Shown: piece after piece, positions 8,146 through 18,700 of the stretch | Layout: every line of letters begins with the position of its first letter | How positions within the stretch are numbered: position 1 is the first letter of the stretch | NCBI RefSeq assembly: GCF_014349155.1 | Contig: NZ_JACSIT010000066.1 | Location: 1 to 51,816, forward strand | Reading direction: 5' to 3' | DNA length: 51,816 bases | Source: Neolewinella lacunae | GTDB lineage: Bacteria > Bacteroidota > Bacteroidia > Chitinophagales > Saprospiraceae | Notes under the pieces: generated by a model | What the model saw: only the letters and a program-made list of their open reading frames with translations | Databases searched by the model: none | What the model was told of the DNA's origin: nothing | Position numbers and translations under genes: made by a program

Positions 8146-11100
8146 TCGTTTTGAATTGGCAGTGCAACCAAAATCTCGCGTACCGCTCCGGTGCGTGCAA
8201 AGATTTTTTTGCTGGTTTCGGGATCTAATTTCAGGTTGGGATTTTTTTGCAGGGCGCCATCGGCGTATATGATTTCTACCCCGGTATTTTCCGCCCGCCG
8301 GTAGGTAATTGGTACCTGGCAGTAAGTGAAACACAGGGCCCCGGCGGGCACATGCTTGCTTTGGGCTTGGCCACTTAGGTCAATATAATCAAATACGCTG
8401 CCGGTAGAAAGAAACTCCTGTGCCCGGAGCAAATCGGGCTTGAAATGCAATTCTCCCCCGGCTACTACCAGGCCCAATTCGCCAAAGCGACTGATGATGT
8501 CTTCTTTGACTTGCCCGGTCATGCCCGGCTGTTGGGCGCCCTTTCCCTTCGGAGTGTGGGAATAGGGATCGGTGGGGAAAGCACCGTAATGCGCCGGGGA
8601 TTTATGTACCCCAATCCCTTCGTTAATTGCGTAATAATGGGCTGCCAGCCGCCCGGTAATTTCCTGCGGAGCCCCCGCCGCAATGGCCTGCAGGCAACAT
8701 TCCTGCACCGCCAGTTGCAATTTCGATACCATATGCCAGTAAATAGACCCCAGGCCTTCGTAACCAAAAAAGGTACCCGAGCGGCCGGTAAATTCCCGGT
8801 GATTAAACACTTCCTCGAAAATGCCCAGGACCTGCTTTTTATTTTCTGGCGTCAGGCTGTCATAACGGCCCGGATCGATGGCGTTCAGGGCTTTACTGAC
8901 GTCGCCGCTGTTTTTAAAATTGCCGTTAAAGTGGAATGCTCCCGTGACGTCTTCGGTAATAATGCGCGTATCTTTTTGCTGCAACATTTCCCGCAGCAGG
9001 GGGGATGCTTTCAGCGCGGCCGCAGGTACCGTGTTTTTCCTTAAAAAGCCGGGGAGGTCTTTATCGGGGTAGAGGATATAGCTGTTTTGGTCTTTCCGGT
9101 AAAGCGAGCTGTTTTTCAGCGCGTCCAGCACTTCCAGGCAGTCGGCCGGGGCCAGTACCCCAGCACTTAAAACCGCCACCTGCCCCTCCAGCATTTCGCT
9201 CAAATGACCGACGGAAAGCCCTGCCGCATCAATACCGACCAGGTTGTAGGCGTGGTACAAGCCGTCGGCACGTTTATTCGCCCGGATGCTGTGGTCGATG
9301 AAGGCCAGGCTGGTGTGCAGCAGTTGGCGAATGTCCTTGCTCAGGATGAGTTGGGTGTTGCCGCTGAATCCTTGCGCGTAAATCCGCTGGCGAAAAGCGT
9401 GGGCAGCCGTTCCCAGGGCGTCCAGCATTTGCTTGCGGCTCCGGTCGTCCAGGCCCGCGCTGAGCAAGGAGGTATGCGCCTGGAAGCCCGCAAAAATGCC
9501 GTCGAAAAGCCCTTTTAACTCCTCGGAAATGGCCATTTCCTGTTCCGCCCCGTGGTCCAGCACCTGATCAAAAAAGACAATGAAACGGCGCAGGTAATAG
9601 AGCGTCACCATGGAGACGCCGTTGCCCACCAGGGCATTGTTGGCGTCGTTCCATTCGGGGCGCTGGGTATTCATCCAAATGCCGCCTTCGGGGATGAAAT
9701 TGGCGAGTTTTGCCAGCAGGGTAGCCAGTAATTTTTCCAGAAATCCTACGCGGTGGATACTCCCCGTTCGGTCGCGCAGCAGGGCACCGTCGGCCCCCAT
9801 TTGCTCTTTTCTGGCGTGAATCTCCCGGTCCAGCGCCGCGTCAAAGTCAATGGTGTCTTTGGGGTTGTCCAGGATGGCTTCGTAGGATTTAATGCGGTAG
9901 GGTACGTTGGCGTAAACGAAGAAGGATTTGCCAAAGAGATCAGCCACACTGCCCGGCTGGTGTTTTTCGAGCAATTCCAGCAGCTTCAGTAGATAGATGA
10001 TCTGGTGGTCGCCCCAGTAGCCGATGTAAGACCAGGGATCATCGGGCTCGATGGTCTCCCAGTCGAAGCCGTCTTTGGTAACCCGGTAGGGGTTGTAGCC
10101 ATCGAAGGTACTGGCGTTGACGAATTTAAAAATCATCCCCCGCAGGAAATCGGGGTAACTGTGGGCGAGCGCTTCCCAGTTCTGGAAAATATCGCGCCAG
10201 TTGCCCTCGTAATCCAGGATTTTGCTCCCATCGGACTCGTTATGGGTGTTAATCGAGAAGCGGTTCCACGGCCGGCTGGGATCCCCGTGCCGGCGGCTGA
10301 ATTTCAGGGGCAGATATTCCAGACAGAGGCGCTGAAAATCGGGGTCGGGAGTGGCTTCGGCCAGCGCCGTGAGCTCGTGCAGGGAGCATTTTTCGGGAAG
10401 CTGCTGCAAGACTTCTCTTTGGTTTTTGCTGACCTGGTGATTGGCCTTGGCCAGGTAATTCAGGAGGTCCTGCCGTTCAATGTTGTAATTGTCGTCAAAA
10501 ATCCCTCCGCGCATAATGTTGAACAGCACGTTGGCGAAGTGGCGCGTATCCCGCAGCGGATCGGCGGTACACTGCAGGGCATCGGCCGCCGCGCAGAGGG
10601 CCAGAAGGTTTTGGGTGCCCAGGTCGGTTTCCCTGGCAACCTCCGCCGCCAATGGCTCGGGTTCGGTTAGCAATTGGATCAATCGGGCCAGCGCCGCGTG
10701 GTCCTGGTTGACGTTCGCGCCAATGGTCCACGTCCGCGTAGCCTGAGCGGGCAGGACCAGGGTAGCGTGCACGAAATAGGCACCTTTTTCTCCTTTTACG
10801 TCGGTTTCCGGAGTAATTCCCTCGCCCCGCCGGAAATTGCCCAGTTGGCGGGCGGAGAGCAGGTGGCCGCGGGCATCCAGCCCCAGAGACCAGACTACGT
10901 TGGCTTTCAGCGCTTCGCTGGGCTCGGCTTTGTCCACGATGATGGCGCTGAGTGCGTAAATACCAAGGCCGGTTGCCGCGTGGAGTTCACTTCTTTTGTA
11001 GGCATCCACCAAATTGCTGGTGCGGTTTTGCAAATCACTGGGGACGCCGGCGGGAAGGATGTTTTGCAAGCCGTCCAATAATTCCACGGAAATTTCTTCT

Positions 11101-11558
11101 GCCGAATCATTTTTTAAGGTGGCCGTACGAATGAAGCCGAACTGGTTGGAAGAACTCCACTGGTATTGGAAGGACAGCTGAAAATCGTGGTTGATTTCCT
11201 CGAAAATTATTTTATTGCCATAAATGCTCTTGTAAAGGTTACGGCTGGTGCGAAAGCGGCCTTCCCCGCGGATGGAAAAGGGCTCCCAGGTGCCCCGGTC
11301 AGCACCATTTACGCGGATCCGGAAAATGGATTTACTGCCCGTAATTTCTGCCGATTCGGTAATTTTATCGTCGGTGTAATAGGGGAATAAGGCGTATTCT
11401 GCATTTTTCCTGCCGGCAGAAATACCCCCGTTGCTGGCCACAAACATCCAGTGGTTGCCGTCACTGACGACGCTCATGAAAAATGGACGAAACGTATCCA
11501 CATTTGAGATCTTATAAAAATGCTCATTGTTCCACTCAATTCGCTGGAGATCTTCCAT
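8142..11558 (-). CDS. Probable GH149 beta-1,3-glucan phosphorylase
   Basis: This 1138-residue protein has no signal peptide and begins MEDLQRIEWNNEHFYKISN. It has the size and layout of inverting disaccharide/oligosaccharide phosphorylases: an N-terminal beta-sandwich (DGNHWMFVASNGGISAGRKN, ALFPYYTDDKI) and a central (alpha/alpha)6 barrel (RHGDPSRPWNRFSIN, LDYEGNWRDIFQNWEA, FDGYNPYRVTKDGFDWE, YIGYWGDHQ). I assign it to GH149, whose characterised members phosphorolyse beta-1,3-glucan to glucose-1-phosphate and are of similar length. This rests on remembered family features plus the GH16/GH17 neighbourhood, not on a database search. GH94 and GH161 are the alternatives. Its cytoplasmic location fits a phosphorylase, because phosphorolysis conserves energy inside the cell. 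It is coupled to the downstream GH17-like lipoprotein by a 4-bp overlap. Confidence 0.7.
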   Translation of the reverse strand: MEDLQRIEWNNEHFYKISNVDTFRPFFMSVVSDGNHWMFVASNGGISAGRKNAEYALFPYYTDDKITESAEITGSKSIFRIRVNGADRGTWEPFSIRGEGRFRTSRNLYKSIYGNKIIFEEINHDFQLSFQYQWSSSNQFGFIRTATLKNDSAEEISVELLDGLQNILPAGVPSDLQNRTSNLVDAYKRSELHAATGLGIYALSAIIVDKAEPSEALKANVVWSLGLDARGHLLSARQLGNFRRGEGITPETDVKGEKGAYFVHATLVLPAQATRTWTIGANVNQDHAALARLIQLLTEPEPLAAEVARETDLGTQNLLALCAAADALQCTADPLRDTRHFANVLFNIMRGGIFDDNYNIERQDLLNYLAKANHQVSKNQREVLQQLPEKCSLHELTALAEATPDPDFQRLCLEYLPLKFSRRHGDPSRPWNRFSINTHNESDGSKILDYEGNWRDIFQNWEALAHSYPDFLRGMIFKFVNASTFDGYNPYRVTKDGFDWETIEPDDPWSYIGYWGDHQIIYLLKLLELLEKHQPGSVADLFGKSFFVYANVPYRIKSYEAILDNPKDTIDFDAALDREIHARKEQMGADGALLRDRTGSIHRVGFLEKLLATLLAKLANFIPEGGIWMNTQRPEWNDANNALVGNGVSMVTLYYLRRFIVFFDQVLDHGAEQEMAISEELKGLFDGIFAGFQAHTSLLSAGLDDRSRKQMLDALGTAAHAFRQRIYAQGFSGNTQLILSKDIRQLLHTSLAFIDHSIRANKRADGLYHAYNLVGIDAAGLSVGHLSEMLEGQVAVLSAGVLAPADCLEVLDALKNSSLYRKDQNSYILYPDKDLPGFLRKNTVPAAALKASPLLREMLQQKDTRIITEDVTGAFHFNGNFKNSGDVSKALNAIDPGRYDSLTPENKKQVLGIFEEVFNHREFTGRSGTFFGYEGLGSIYWHMVSKLQLAVQECCLQAIAAGAPQEITGRLAAHYYAINEGIGVHKSPAHYGAFPTDPYSHTPKGKGAQQPGMTGQVKEDIISRFGELGLVVAGGELHFKPDLLRAQEFLSTGSVFDYIDLSGQAQSKHVPAGALCFTYCQVPITYRRAENTGVEIIYADGALQKNPNLKLDPETSKKIFARTGAVREILVALPIQNE

Positions 11559-11725
11559 GAAATTTTATTTTATTTTAAGGCATAAAACAACACTACGGAA
11601 CGGCGTTCGCGCGCTTGGCTTATTGCGTAGTATCAGTTTGCTAATGCACTGGCGTTCAGCTTTTTCCGCCTTCTTTGCCCGTCCTGGCCGCGGGGGCATC
11701 TATTCGCCTATTCGCTTTATTCGGA

Positions 11726-11816
11726 GTGCGCGGCCGCAGGTGCCAGGGAAGGGATAAGGAGCAACGGAGGCATTCCCTTCGCTCCCTCAACTTACCCGGC
11801 ACCTGCGTCCGCGCCC
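11726..11816. repeat. Inverted pair of the NotI-type 18-bp repeat (REPIN-like)
   Basis: The 315-bp gap between the GH16 and phosphorylase genes carries a reverse copy at 11726-11743 and a forward copy at 11799-11816. Each has one base changed from the reference form. The arms can pair as a long hairpin, helped by AAGGGA and TCCCTT inside. The forward copy has lost the NotI site (GCGTCCGC). As mRNA this would be a strong stem between two genes of the operon. Confidence 0.75.
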
Positions 11817-11873
11817 TTGGTAATATATCCTTGCGAAAAGAAGTATCCAGCGCAGGGATAATTTAAGCCGCGA

Positions 11874-12716
11874 TTAATTGGTGCGCTCCGATACGCGCAC
11901 GTAGTCGATGACCATGGGCTGCGGGAAGGGCGTCTGGCTGGTAGGGAAACCGACGTAATTTCCGCCCACGGCAACGTTGAGGATCATAAAGAAGGGCTGG
12001 TTGTATACCCACTCTCCCGGAACGTCTTTTTTCTCGATGCGCTGGTAAAGGAAATCGTCTACGAAGTAGTCGATATAATCCTGGCCCCACTCAATGGCAA
12101 ATACGTGGTATTCGCTGTCGAAGCGGCCATTTTCCAGGGCAAAATCGGAAGTGATGGCATTGCCTCCCGAGTAGCCAGGGCCGTGGAGGCTGCCGGCAAT
12201 TTTATCGGGGATTTGCCCGCGCAATTCCATGACGTCAATCTCGCCGCACTGGGGCCAGGTGACTTCATCGATGTTGGCCCCCAGCAACCAGAACGCCGGC
12301 CACAGGCCCGGTCCGTAGGGCGTTTTCATCCGCGCTTCGAAGCGCCCGTAGGCCTGCTCGAAAATGCCCTGGGTTTTGATGCGCGCCGAGGTAAAAGAAT
12401 TGCCGTTTCGGCGGGCGGTAATCTGCAGGTTGCCGTTACCGTCGAGGGACACGTTTTCGGGATTGCTCGTGTAGGACTGCAATTCCGCGTTGCCCCAGCC
12501 ATTGTCGCCCGTGCCGAGGTCGTAGGTCCATTTTCCGGGGTCGGGGAGTTGGCCAGCGGCACCGTCGAATTCATCGCTCCAGACTACGCGCCAGGTACGC
12601 TCTTCCAGGTTTTGGGTTTGGTCCGCTTCGCAGCTGCTCAGGCCAAGGGCCAGGCTGGTCATCACTACCAGAAGGAGGAGGTAAAACCCGCGGATCGTTT
12701 TATTGGATAGTTTCAT
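11874..12716 (-). CDS. GH16 endo-beta-1,3-glucanase (laminarinase) lipoprotein
   Basis: The 280-residue protein starts at ATG 12716 (MKLSNKTIRGF) and has a lipoprotein signal (LALGLSSC, Cys29). The rest is a single GH16 jelly-roll. TWRVVWSDEFDG opens the domain, KTPYGPGLWPAFWLLG forms the substrate cleft, and the GH16 signature CGEIDVMELRG holds Glu159 (nucleophile), Asp161 and Glu164 (acid/base). The extra residue in ExDxxE (EIDVME) is the laminarinase/lichenase-type bulge. It should cut internal beta-1,3 bonds of laminarin at the cell surface or in the periplasm. It is encoded 78 bp after the binding-module lipoprotein on the same strand. Confidence 0.93.
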   Translation of the reverse strand: MKLSNKTIRGFYLLLLVVMTSLALGLSSCEADQTQNLEERTWRVVWSDEFDGAAGQLPDPGKWTYDLGTGDNGWGNAELQSYTSNPENVSLDGNGNLQITARRNGNSFTSARIKTQGIFEQAYGRFEARMKTPYGPGLWPAFWLLGANIDEVTWPQCGEIDVMELRGQIPDKIAGSLHGPGYSGGNAITSDFALENGRFDSEYHVFAIEWGQDYIDYFVDDFLYQRIEKKDVPGEWVYNQPFFMILNVAVGGNYVGFPTSQTPFPQPMVIDYVRVSERTN

Positions 12717-12794
12717 GCTGAAATGTATTTTGGTGGATGGAGCAGGGGAGTTGACCCGCATTTAGTTTGCGGTAGTCAACTCCCACTGCGGGGT

Positions 12795-15755
12795 TTAATT
12801 TCGGAAATACACGTTATCTACGAAAATGGTGGTGGCTCCGGTTGGTTGGCCCACCAGAATATACTGGGCGATGTTGGCTCGCCGGGTCAGTCCCGTAAAA
12901 TCGCTCAGAGGAATGTCATAGCTGATCCATTGCCGCTGGGCGGGGGTGGTGAAATTGACCTGGTGCTCCACGTCGTCGCCGCCACCGAAGGCACCGTCGG
13001 GCCCAAAGTCAACGAGCTTGATGCCGAAGGTGGTGAAGTCTGCCGACCACACGTCGATCCGGAAGTGGGTCATGGCCGTAGCGTCCACCTGATTGGCCAC
13101 CGTTTCGATGCCCACAAAATCGAGCATGCTGTATTTCTTAGTGGCGTTGCCCGCTACATTGATGTCTTCCAGTACGGCCGCCGACCAATCGGTGCGCCAG
13201 GTATCTACGGGTACATCGGTATAGGCATCGCTAAAGAGCGAAATGACGTTGGCTGCCGCCGTTGTGGGTGTTGGAGCGGCTGCGACCGGGGAGGTCGGGT
13301 TACCACCACCCCCGCTGCCGTAGAAGTAGAGGTTATCAACAAAAACCGTTGCTCCACCGGATGGCTGGGCTACGAGGATGTATTGGGCAAGATTGGCCCG
13401 CGTGGTCAGGCCGGTAAAGTCGCTCAGGGGAATGTCGTAGCTTACCCACTGGGCCTGGGCAGGCATGGGGAAATCGATCTGGTGCTCTACGTCGTCGCCG
13501 CCGCCAAAACCGCCGTCGGCTCCGAAGTCAACGAGTTTGATGGAGAAGCTGGTGAAATCCGCCGACCAGGCATCGAGGTGGAGGTGGGTCATATCCGTTG
13601 CATCCACCTGGTTGGCTACTGTTTCGATGCCGACAAAATCGAGCATGCTGTATTTCTTAGCGGCGTTGCCAGCTACGGTAACGTCTTCAAAGGTTGCGGC
13701 AGACCAATCGGTGCGCCAGGTGTCTACGGGCACGTCGGTGTAGGCATCGCTGAAGAGGGAGATGACATTGGCTGCCGGGCGCGTGGGCGCAGGCGCTGCG
13801 GTGGCGGGCTCCGTTGGGTTGCCGCCGCCGCCCGTCCGGTAGAAGTAAATGTTGTCGACAAAAACGGTCGTGGCACCCGTCGGTTGACCTACGAGGATGT
13901 ACTGCGCGATGTTGCTGCGGGTAGTCAGGCCGGTGAAGTCGCTCAAGGGGATATCGTAGCTGATCCACTGGCCCTGGGCGGGCGTGGCGAAGTCGATCTG
14001 GTGCTCTACATCGTCGCCGCCGCCAAAACCGCCGTCGGGGCCGAAATCGACGAGCTTGATGGAAAAGCTGGTGAAATCACCGGACCATACATCCAGGTGC
14101 AGGTGGCTCATGTCAGCCGCGTCGACCTGGTTGGCTACCGTTTCGATGCCGACAAAATCGAGCATGCTGTACTTTTTCGTGGCGTTGCCCGCGATGTTTA
14201 CGTCTTCAAAAGTTGCGGCAGACCAATCGGTGCGCCAGGTATCTACCGGTACATCGTTGTAGGCGTCGCTGAACAGAGAAATGACGTTGGCCGCCGGGCG
14301 CGTGGGGGTGGGAGCGGCCATGGTAGGCTCGCTTCCGCCGCCGGATCCGCCGCCGTCTCCGTTGTAGAGGTAGAGGTTGTCCATGAAGACGTTCGGCAGA
14401 TCACCCGAAAGTACGATCTGGGCGAGGTTGGCCCGCGAAGTCAGGCCAGGAAAGGCGCTGAGTGGCAGGTCAATACTTACCCACTGCTGGGTCTGCAGCA
14501 CGGGACTGGTGATGGTTACTTCGTGCGAAACGTCGTCGTTGCCGCCGAAGGCACCGTCGGGCCCCAGGTCTACCAGCAACACCTTGAAGGTTGCGGGCAG
14601 CGCCGTCGGGTCGGGCGTCCAGATGTCCAGGTGGATGCGGTTGACGGCCCGCGCGTCGATGGTGGGGGCGGTAAACTGGATGCCGACGAAATTCAGCTGG
14701 CTGTAGCGGATGATGTCGTCACCCGGAACAACCTGAACGTTGGCAGACTGGGTCGTGGAAAACTGCCAGAAGCCGTTGTAGAAATCGACCGGAACGTTGG
14801 TATAGGCATTGCTGAAGATGGAGATTACGTCGGCCGAGGGCACGGTTGGGGTAGGGGCCGGCGTGGAGGGCAGGATGGGGTCTCCGGTGGAGGTGATGGC
14901 CAGGGAGCCTACCGCTGGCTCCCCACCCAGGGTAGCGGTGATGGTGGCCGTACCGGCGTCCAGCACCGTCACCGCCCCCGTGGCATCTACGCTGGCTACG
15001 GAGGGGTTGGAAGAAGTGTAGGTGAAATAAGAGGGGGCGGCATTGACCCGTTGGTTGATCCCCGTTGGAAGGTTGAACACGGCAAAACCGTCGGCCCGGA
15101 AGGTGGCACCCGTTTCTACGGTCTGCGTCAGGTTTTCGCCGTTGAAGATGCCGGAGTTAACGGCCACCACGGTGCCCAGTTTTTCGAATTTCATCTCGTC
15201 GATCCAGAACGTATAGCCACGGCCGTTTTCTGGTCCTTCGGAATAAAAGAACATGCCGCGCTCCTGGGTGAGTTTGGAAGGGTCGGGGATGGGGATATAG
15301 TATTTCTGCCAGTTGGTATTGATGGCGAGGCCTTCGACGGAGGCTTGAAAATTGTTGCCGCCCAAGTCGTTGCCGATGCCGACGATGTCGATATTGGCCG
15401 CCTGGGTAGCCCGGGCCCAGAAAGTGAGTACGTTGTAGCCGGATAAATCCCGGCCGCCGGTCAGGAAGAAAGCACCACCGGCGTAAGCCCCCGCTGGGTC
15501 TTCAAAGTCGGGTACGGCAAATTTCATGGAAGTGGTGCCGGCGTATTTGACTTCGGTGTCGACGTCAAAAGCGCCCACCGCAGAGCCTCCGAAGGCGGCG
15601 TAGTTCAGGTCGCCGGGAAAGCCATCGATGAAGACTTCGGCGTTGGTGGGGAAGGTGGCCAGTTCGAGTTCCTCCAGTTCCCGTTCGCAACCCATGCCAA
15701 AGAAAAGGGCGGCAAAAAGTAGTGCGGCGCGCAGTTGGTTAAATCGCTTTTTCAT
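12795..15755 (-). CDS. Multimodular glycan-binding surface lipoprotein
   Basis: The 986-residue lipoprotein (lipobox FFGMGC, Cys23) starts at ATG 15755; a TTG two codons earlier is less likely. An N-terminal beta-sandwich resembling CBM11/CIA30-type modules (about 40-185) is followed by a Big_2 Ig-like domain (about 190-285, YTSSNPSVASVDATGAV). Four tandem modules of about 160 residues follow, at roughly 302-463, 478-638, 652-812 and 822-986. Each module carries FSDAY-x-DVPVD, LDFVGIE, (F/L)xGGDDVEH and VDNxYF motifs. Modules 2-4 are nearly identical and module 1 is diverged. No catalytic motif is visible. Such modules also occur on Bacteroidota laminarinases, so I infer a surface binding protein for beta-1,3-glucan that does the capturing job usually given to SusD/E/F. 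Confidence 0.8.
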   Translation of the reverse strand: MKKRFNQLRAALLFAALFFGMGCERELEELELATFPTNAEVFIDGFPGDLNYAAFGGSAVGAFDVDTEVKYAGTTSMKFAVPDFEDPAGAYAGGAFFLTGGRDLSGYNVLTFWARATQAANIDIVGIGNDLGGNNFQASVEGLAINTNWQKYYIPIPDPSKLTQERGMFFYSEGPENGRGYTFWIDEMKFEKLGTVVAVNSGIFNGENLTQTVETGATFRADGFAVFNLPTGINQRVNAAPSYFTYTSSNPSVASVDATGAVTVLDAGTATITATLGGEPAVGSLAITSTGDPILPSTPAPTPTVPSADVISIFSNAYTNVPVDFYNGFWQFSTTQSANVQVVPGDDIIRYSQLNFVGIQFTAPTIDARAVNRIHLDIWTPDPTALPATFKVLLVDLGPDGAFGGNDDVSHEVTITSPVLQTQQWVSIDLPLSAFPGLTSRANLAQIVLSGDLPNVFMDNLYLYNGDGGGSGGGSEPTMAAPTPTRPAANVISLFSDAYNDVPVDTWRTDWSAATFEDVNIAGNATKKYSMLDFVGIETVANQVDAADMSHLHLDVWSGDFTSFSIKLVDFGPDGGFGGGDDVEHQIDFATPAQGQWISYDIPLSDFTGLTTRSNIAQYILVGQPTGATTVFVDNIYFYRTGGGGNPTEPATAAPAPTRPAANVISLFSDAYTDVPVDTWRTDWSAATFEDVTVAGNAAKKYSMLDFVGIETVANQVDATDMTHLHLDAWSADFTSFSIKLVDFGADGGFGGGDDVEHQIDFPMPAQAQWVSYDIPLSDFTGLTTRANLAQYILVAQPSGGATVFVDNLYFYGSGGGGNPTSPVAAAPTPTTAAANVISLFSDAYTDVPVDTWRTDWSAAVLEDINVAGNATKKYSMLDFVGIETVANQVDATAMTHFRIDVWSADFTTFGIKLVDFGPDGAFGGGDDVEHQVNFTTPAQRQWISYDIPLSDFTGLTRRANIAQYILVGQPTGATTIFVDNVYFRN

Positions 15756-15776
15756 TTTCAATTAATTTTTCGCGGG

Positions 15777-18700
15777 TTACTTGAAGATGTTGATGTGGAG
15801 GTAAGTGCGGATTTCCCACTCGTTACCATTGTCGAAGCCAATCGCCGTTGGGGCGCAGGCCAGCGTTCCGTCGGGCATCGGTGCACGCGTTGGGCAGTAG
15901 CGGGGGGAGAATTGGTCGAGCGTACGGTAGATGCCCATCACGCCGATCTTCGTTTCCGGGAGACTGAACCAGCTGGGCCTGCCCAGGGTGGTGGAGAGGT
16001 CGAGTTGCAGCTGGGTCGGGAAGGTGAGGTTAAAGTCGCGGTGGTAGTCAAATGGCCCCCAGTCGTTGAATTTGATGGAGGAGATGAGTTTCATGTGCTT
16101 GTAAATCAGGCGCACGTCGGTACCGAAGCGTTGGATTTTGCGGGGGTCGGAGCCGTTGGCCTGGGCGGTGCCGGTATAGACGTTGGCGACGAGGCCAAGG
16201 TCGGTATTGACCTTCGAGACAATGCGGGCGTGGGCCTCCCAGAGGTCGGCAGCCGGGGCAGCGCCGGGGAAGGCAAAGAAGGTTCGGCCGTCTGGCAGAA
16301 TACCGATGGCGGCATCCTGGGTGGTGGGCAGGTGGCGGAAAACGAAGCCGGCGGCAACGGCCAGTTTGGCGTCTTCGGCCCGGTCGTTGTCCCACTGGTG
16401 CATGTAAGTGGCCGGCGTGGGGTCGAAGGTGAAGAGGATTTCCCCCGCCACCGTCTCCCGGTTGGCGCGAACGGAGAAGGGATCGGCCAGGATGTTGCGC
16501 GGGCGGCCCGGGGCAGTTACGTCGCCCGGGATCGGCCCCTCAATCGGGCGCTGCCAGAGGAAGTTGGGCGCAATCTGCAGGTTGCCCACCAGGTAGGTGA
16601 AGCCACTCAGGAAGTTGTACTGGTTGCCACTGCCGCTGTCTTTCAGGCGCCAGCCGGTGAAGGTCAGCGTCGGGTCGGCGCTGCCGCCAGCCACCAAGCC
16701 CTGGGCTGCGGCCTGGGCGTACCAGTTGATGCGGCCTTTGGAGTAGGTCAGTTTTACTTTACCGCCCCAGTTGTCGGAAGACTTGATTTCGTCCTGGTAG
16801 ACCGTGTAGTCGCCACTTTCCCCTTCCACCAGTTGGAAGGAACGGCCAATGAGGGGAGACCCACCCCAGATACCACCCAGCTGGATGCCCAGGTTGCCCA
16901 TTTCTTTTTCAATCTGCAGGGTGGCCCGGCGGGTGCGGGGCATGGGGATGGCGAAGGAGCTTTCCGTCTGTCCCCGCTCTTCGAGGTCTTCGTGGAAAAT
17001 GCCGGTTACTTCCATGCCCATCAGCTCACGGCGGTACTTGGCCAGTATGGCGGGGTTGGCTCCCCACCAGAGTTCAGGGCCCATGGCCAGGGTGAGTCCC
17101 TTCAGCTCTTTTTTGCCTTCGATCTCTACGCCCAGGGGAGCCTGGCCGTTGTAGATGTCGATGTTCGGCCCGTAGTTGGCTTCGGGGTAGAGCCCGAAAA
17201 AGTCGCCTTCGTAGCCCCAGTGGTAGTGGCCCGTACGGTAGAAGGCGGTGAGGTCAAATTTATCGTGGGTCCAGTTGATGTCGGCGCGGTAGAGGGCGAT
17301 GCGGTTAACATCCGCCTGCGTCACCTGCCCGTTGGTGGAGTTGAAGGTAACGGGGCGGCCGCGGTTTTCGTAGAAGACTTCGTTGATGGGGTTTTGCGCC
17401 ACGTTGCCCAGGATGTTGAATTCCACGTTGGCCCGCAGGCTGGGGTTGGGGTTGGCCGAGACGCCCACGAAGATGGACTGCATGTGGTCAAAGCCGAGCT
17501 GGTTGGGGAAGACGTTGTCCGTCGGGTCGTCTTCCTGCGGCGTAGCGATGAGGCTGCCGCCGGTGTTGAAGGAGGTCAGTTCAGCGCTCAGGCGGCTCAG
17601 TTGGATTTTTCCCGCCCGCTCGCTTTCCATGGCCGCCTGGTCGCCCCGGGCCCGGGTGACGGCATCCATCAGCTGGATGTTGTCGAAGTAATTGTCCAGA
17701 TCGGCGTTGCTGCTGCCGTTGGCGTAGGGATCGTAGCGGTGGGCTTCTTTCAGGGCGTAGTAGGCAGCCCGGGGGTAGAGGCTGTAGAGGCCGCGTTCGT
17801 TGGTCGGGCCTTTGGCCGTTACCCCAAACCACTCTTCGTTCATGTTGTTTTCGCCCGGGACGTAGTCGCGGTCGTAGCCCCCGTTAGACCAGGAGGCGTT
17901 GTTGTCGTGGACATCCAGGTTGTCCGTCTGCCCAAACTTCCACCAACCATCACTGAACTGGAAGGTGAAGCCACCCAGCGAGTTATCGGCCCCGCCCATG
18001 CCAGCGGCGTTGGCGTAAATTTCTTTCCAGTTGCCTACCATGTAGTAGGCCTGGGCAAGTTGGTCTTCGCGGTTGGATTGGGCGTTGAAGGCGTCGGCTC
18101 CGAATTCGGTGAACAGGATGGGCTTACCGTATTCCTGCCGGACCCGGGTAAATGCGTCGCCGAAGGAGACGCCACGGTACATGTTGGTGCCGAAAATGTC
18201 GATGGCCGGGCACTCACGGGCGATGATGTCCAGGAACAGGAGATCGCCGTTGCACATCGCTACGGGGTGGGATTGGTCAATGCCCTTCATCGCCACCGTC
18301 GCTTCGTTGAACAGCTTGTACATGGCTTCGGCCCGGATGGTGGATTTGCGGTCCTGGATCGGGATGTCTTCCGTTTCCGCCCCGCCCCAGAAAAGGCCGT
18401 AGTTGTTTTCGTTGCCCAGCAGGTACATCAGCAGGCCAGGGGTATTTTGGTACTCCTCGGTCATTTTGCGCACCTCATCGAGCAGCAGTGCCCGCACCCG
18501 GGGGTCGGAGTACTCGGTGTTGGCCATCCAGCCACCGTCTATCGTAAGTCCGTACCGGCCAAAGGAGTGGTTGAGCATCGTGTAGATGCCGTATTTCTCG
18601 TAGATGTAAGTGATCCAGCGGGCGGGAACGCCAGTGTACTGCCGGATGGCGTTGACGCCCATGTTGCGCAGCAGAGACATCTCTTCGTCCAGGGCCGCCC

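Noticed and set aside
9012-9029. Further copy of the NotI-type repeat inside the phosphorylase gene
   Set aside because: AGCGCGGCCGCAGGTAC differs from the reference at the edges and encodes an ordinary Ala-rich stretch (VPAAALKAS), so chance similarity in GC-rich coding DNA is as likely.
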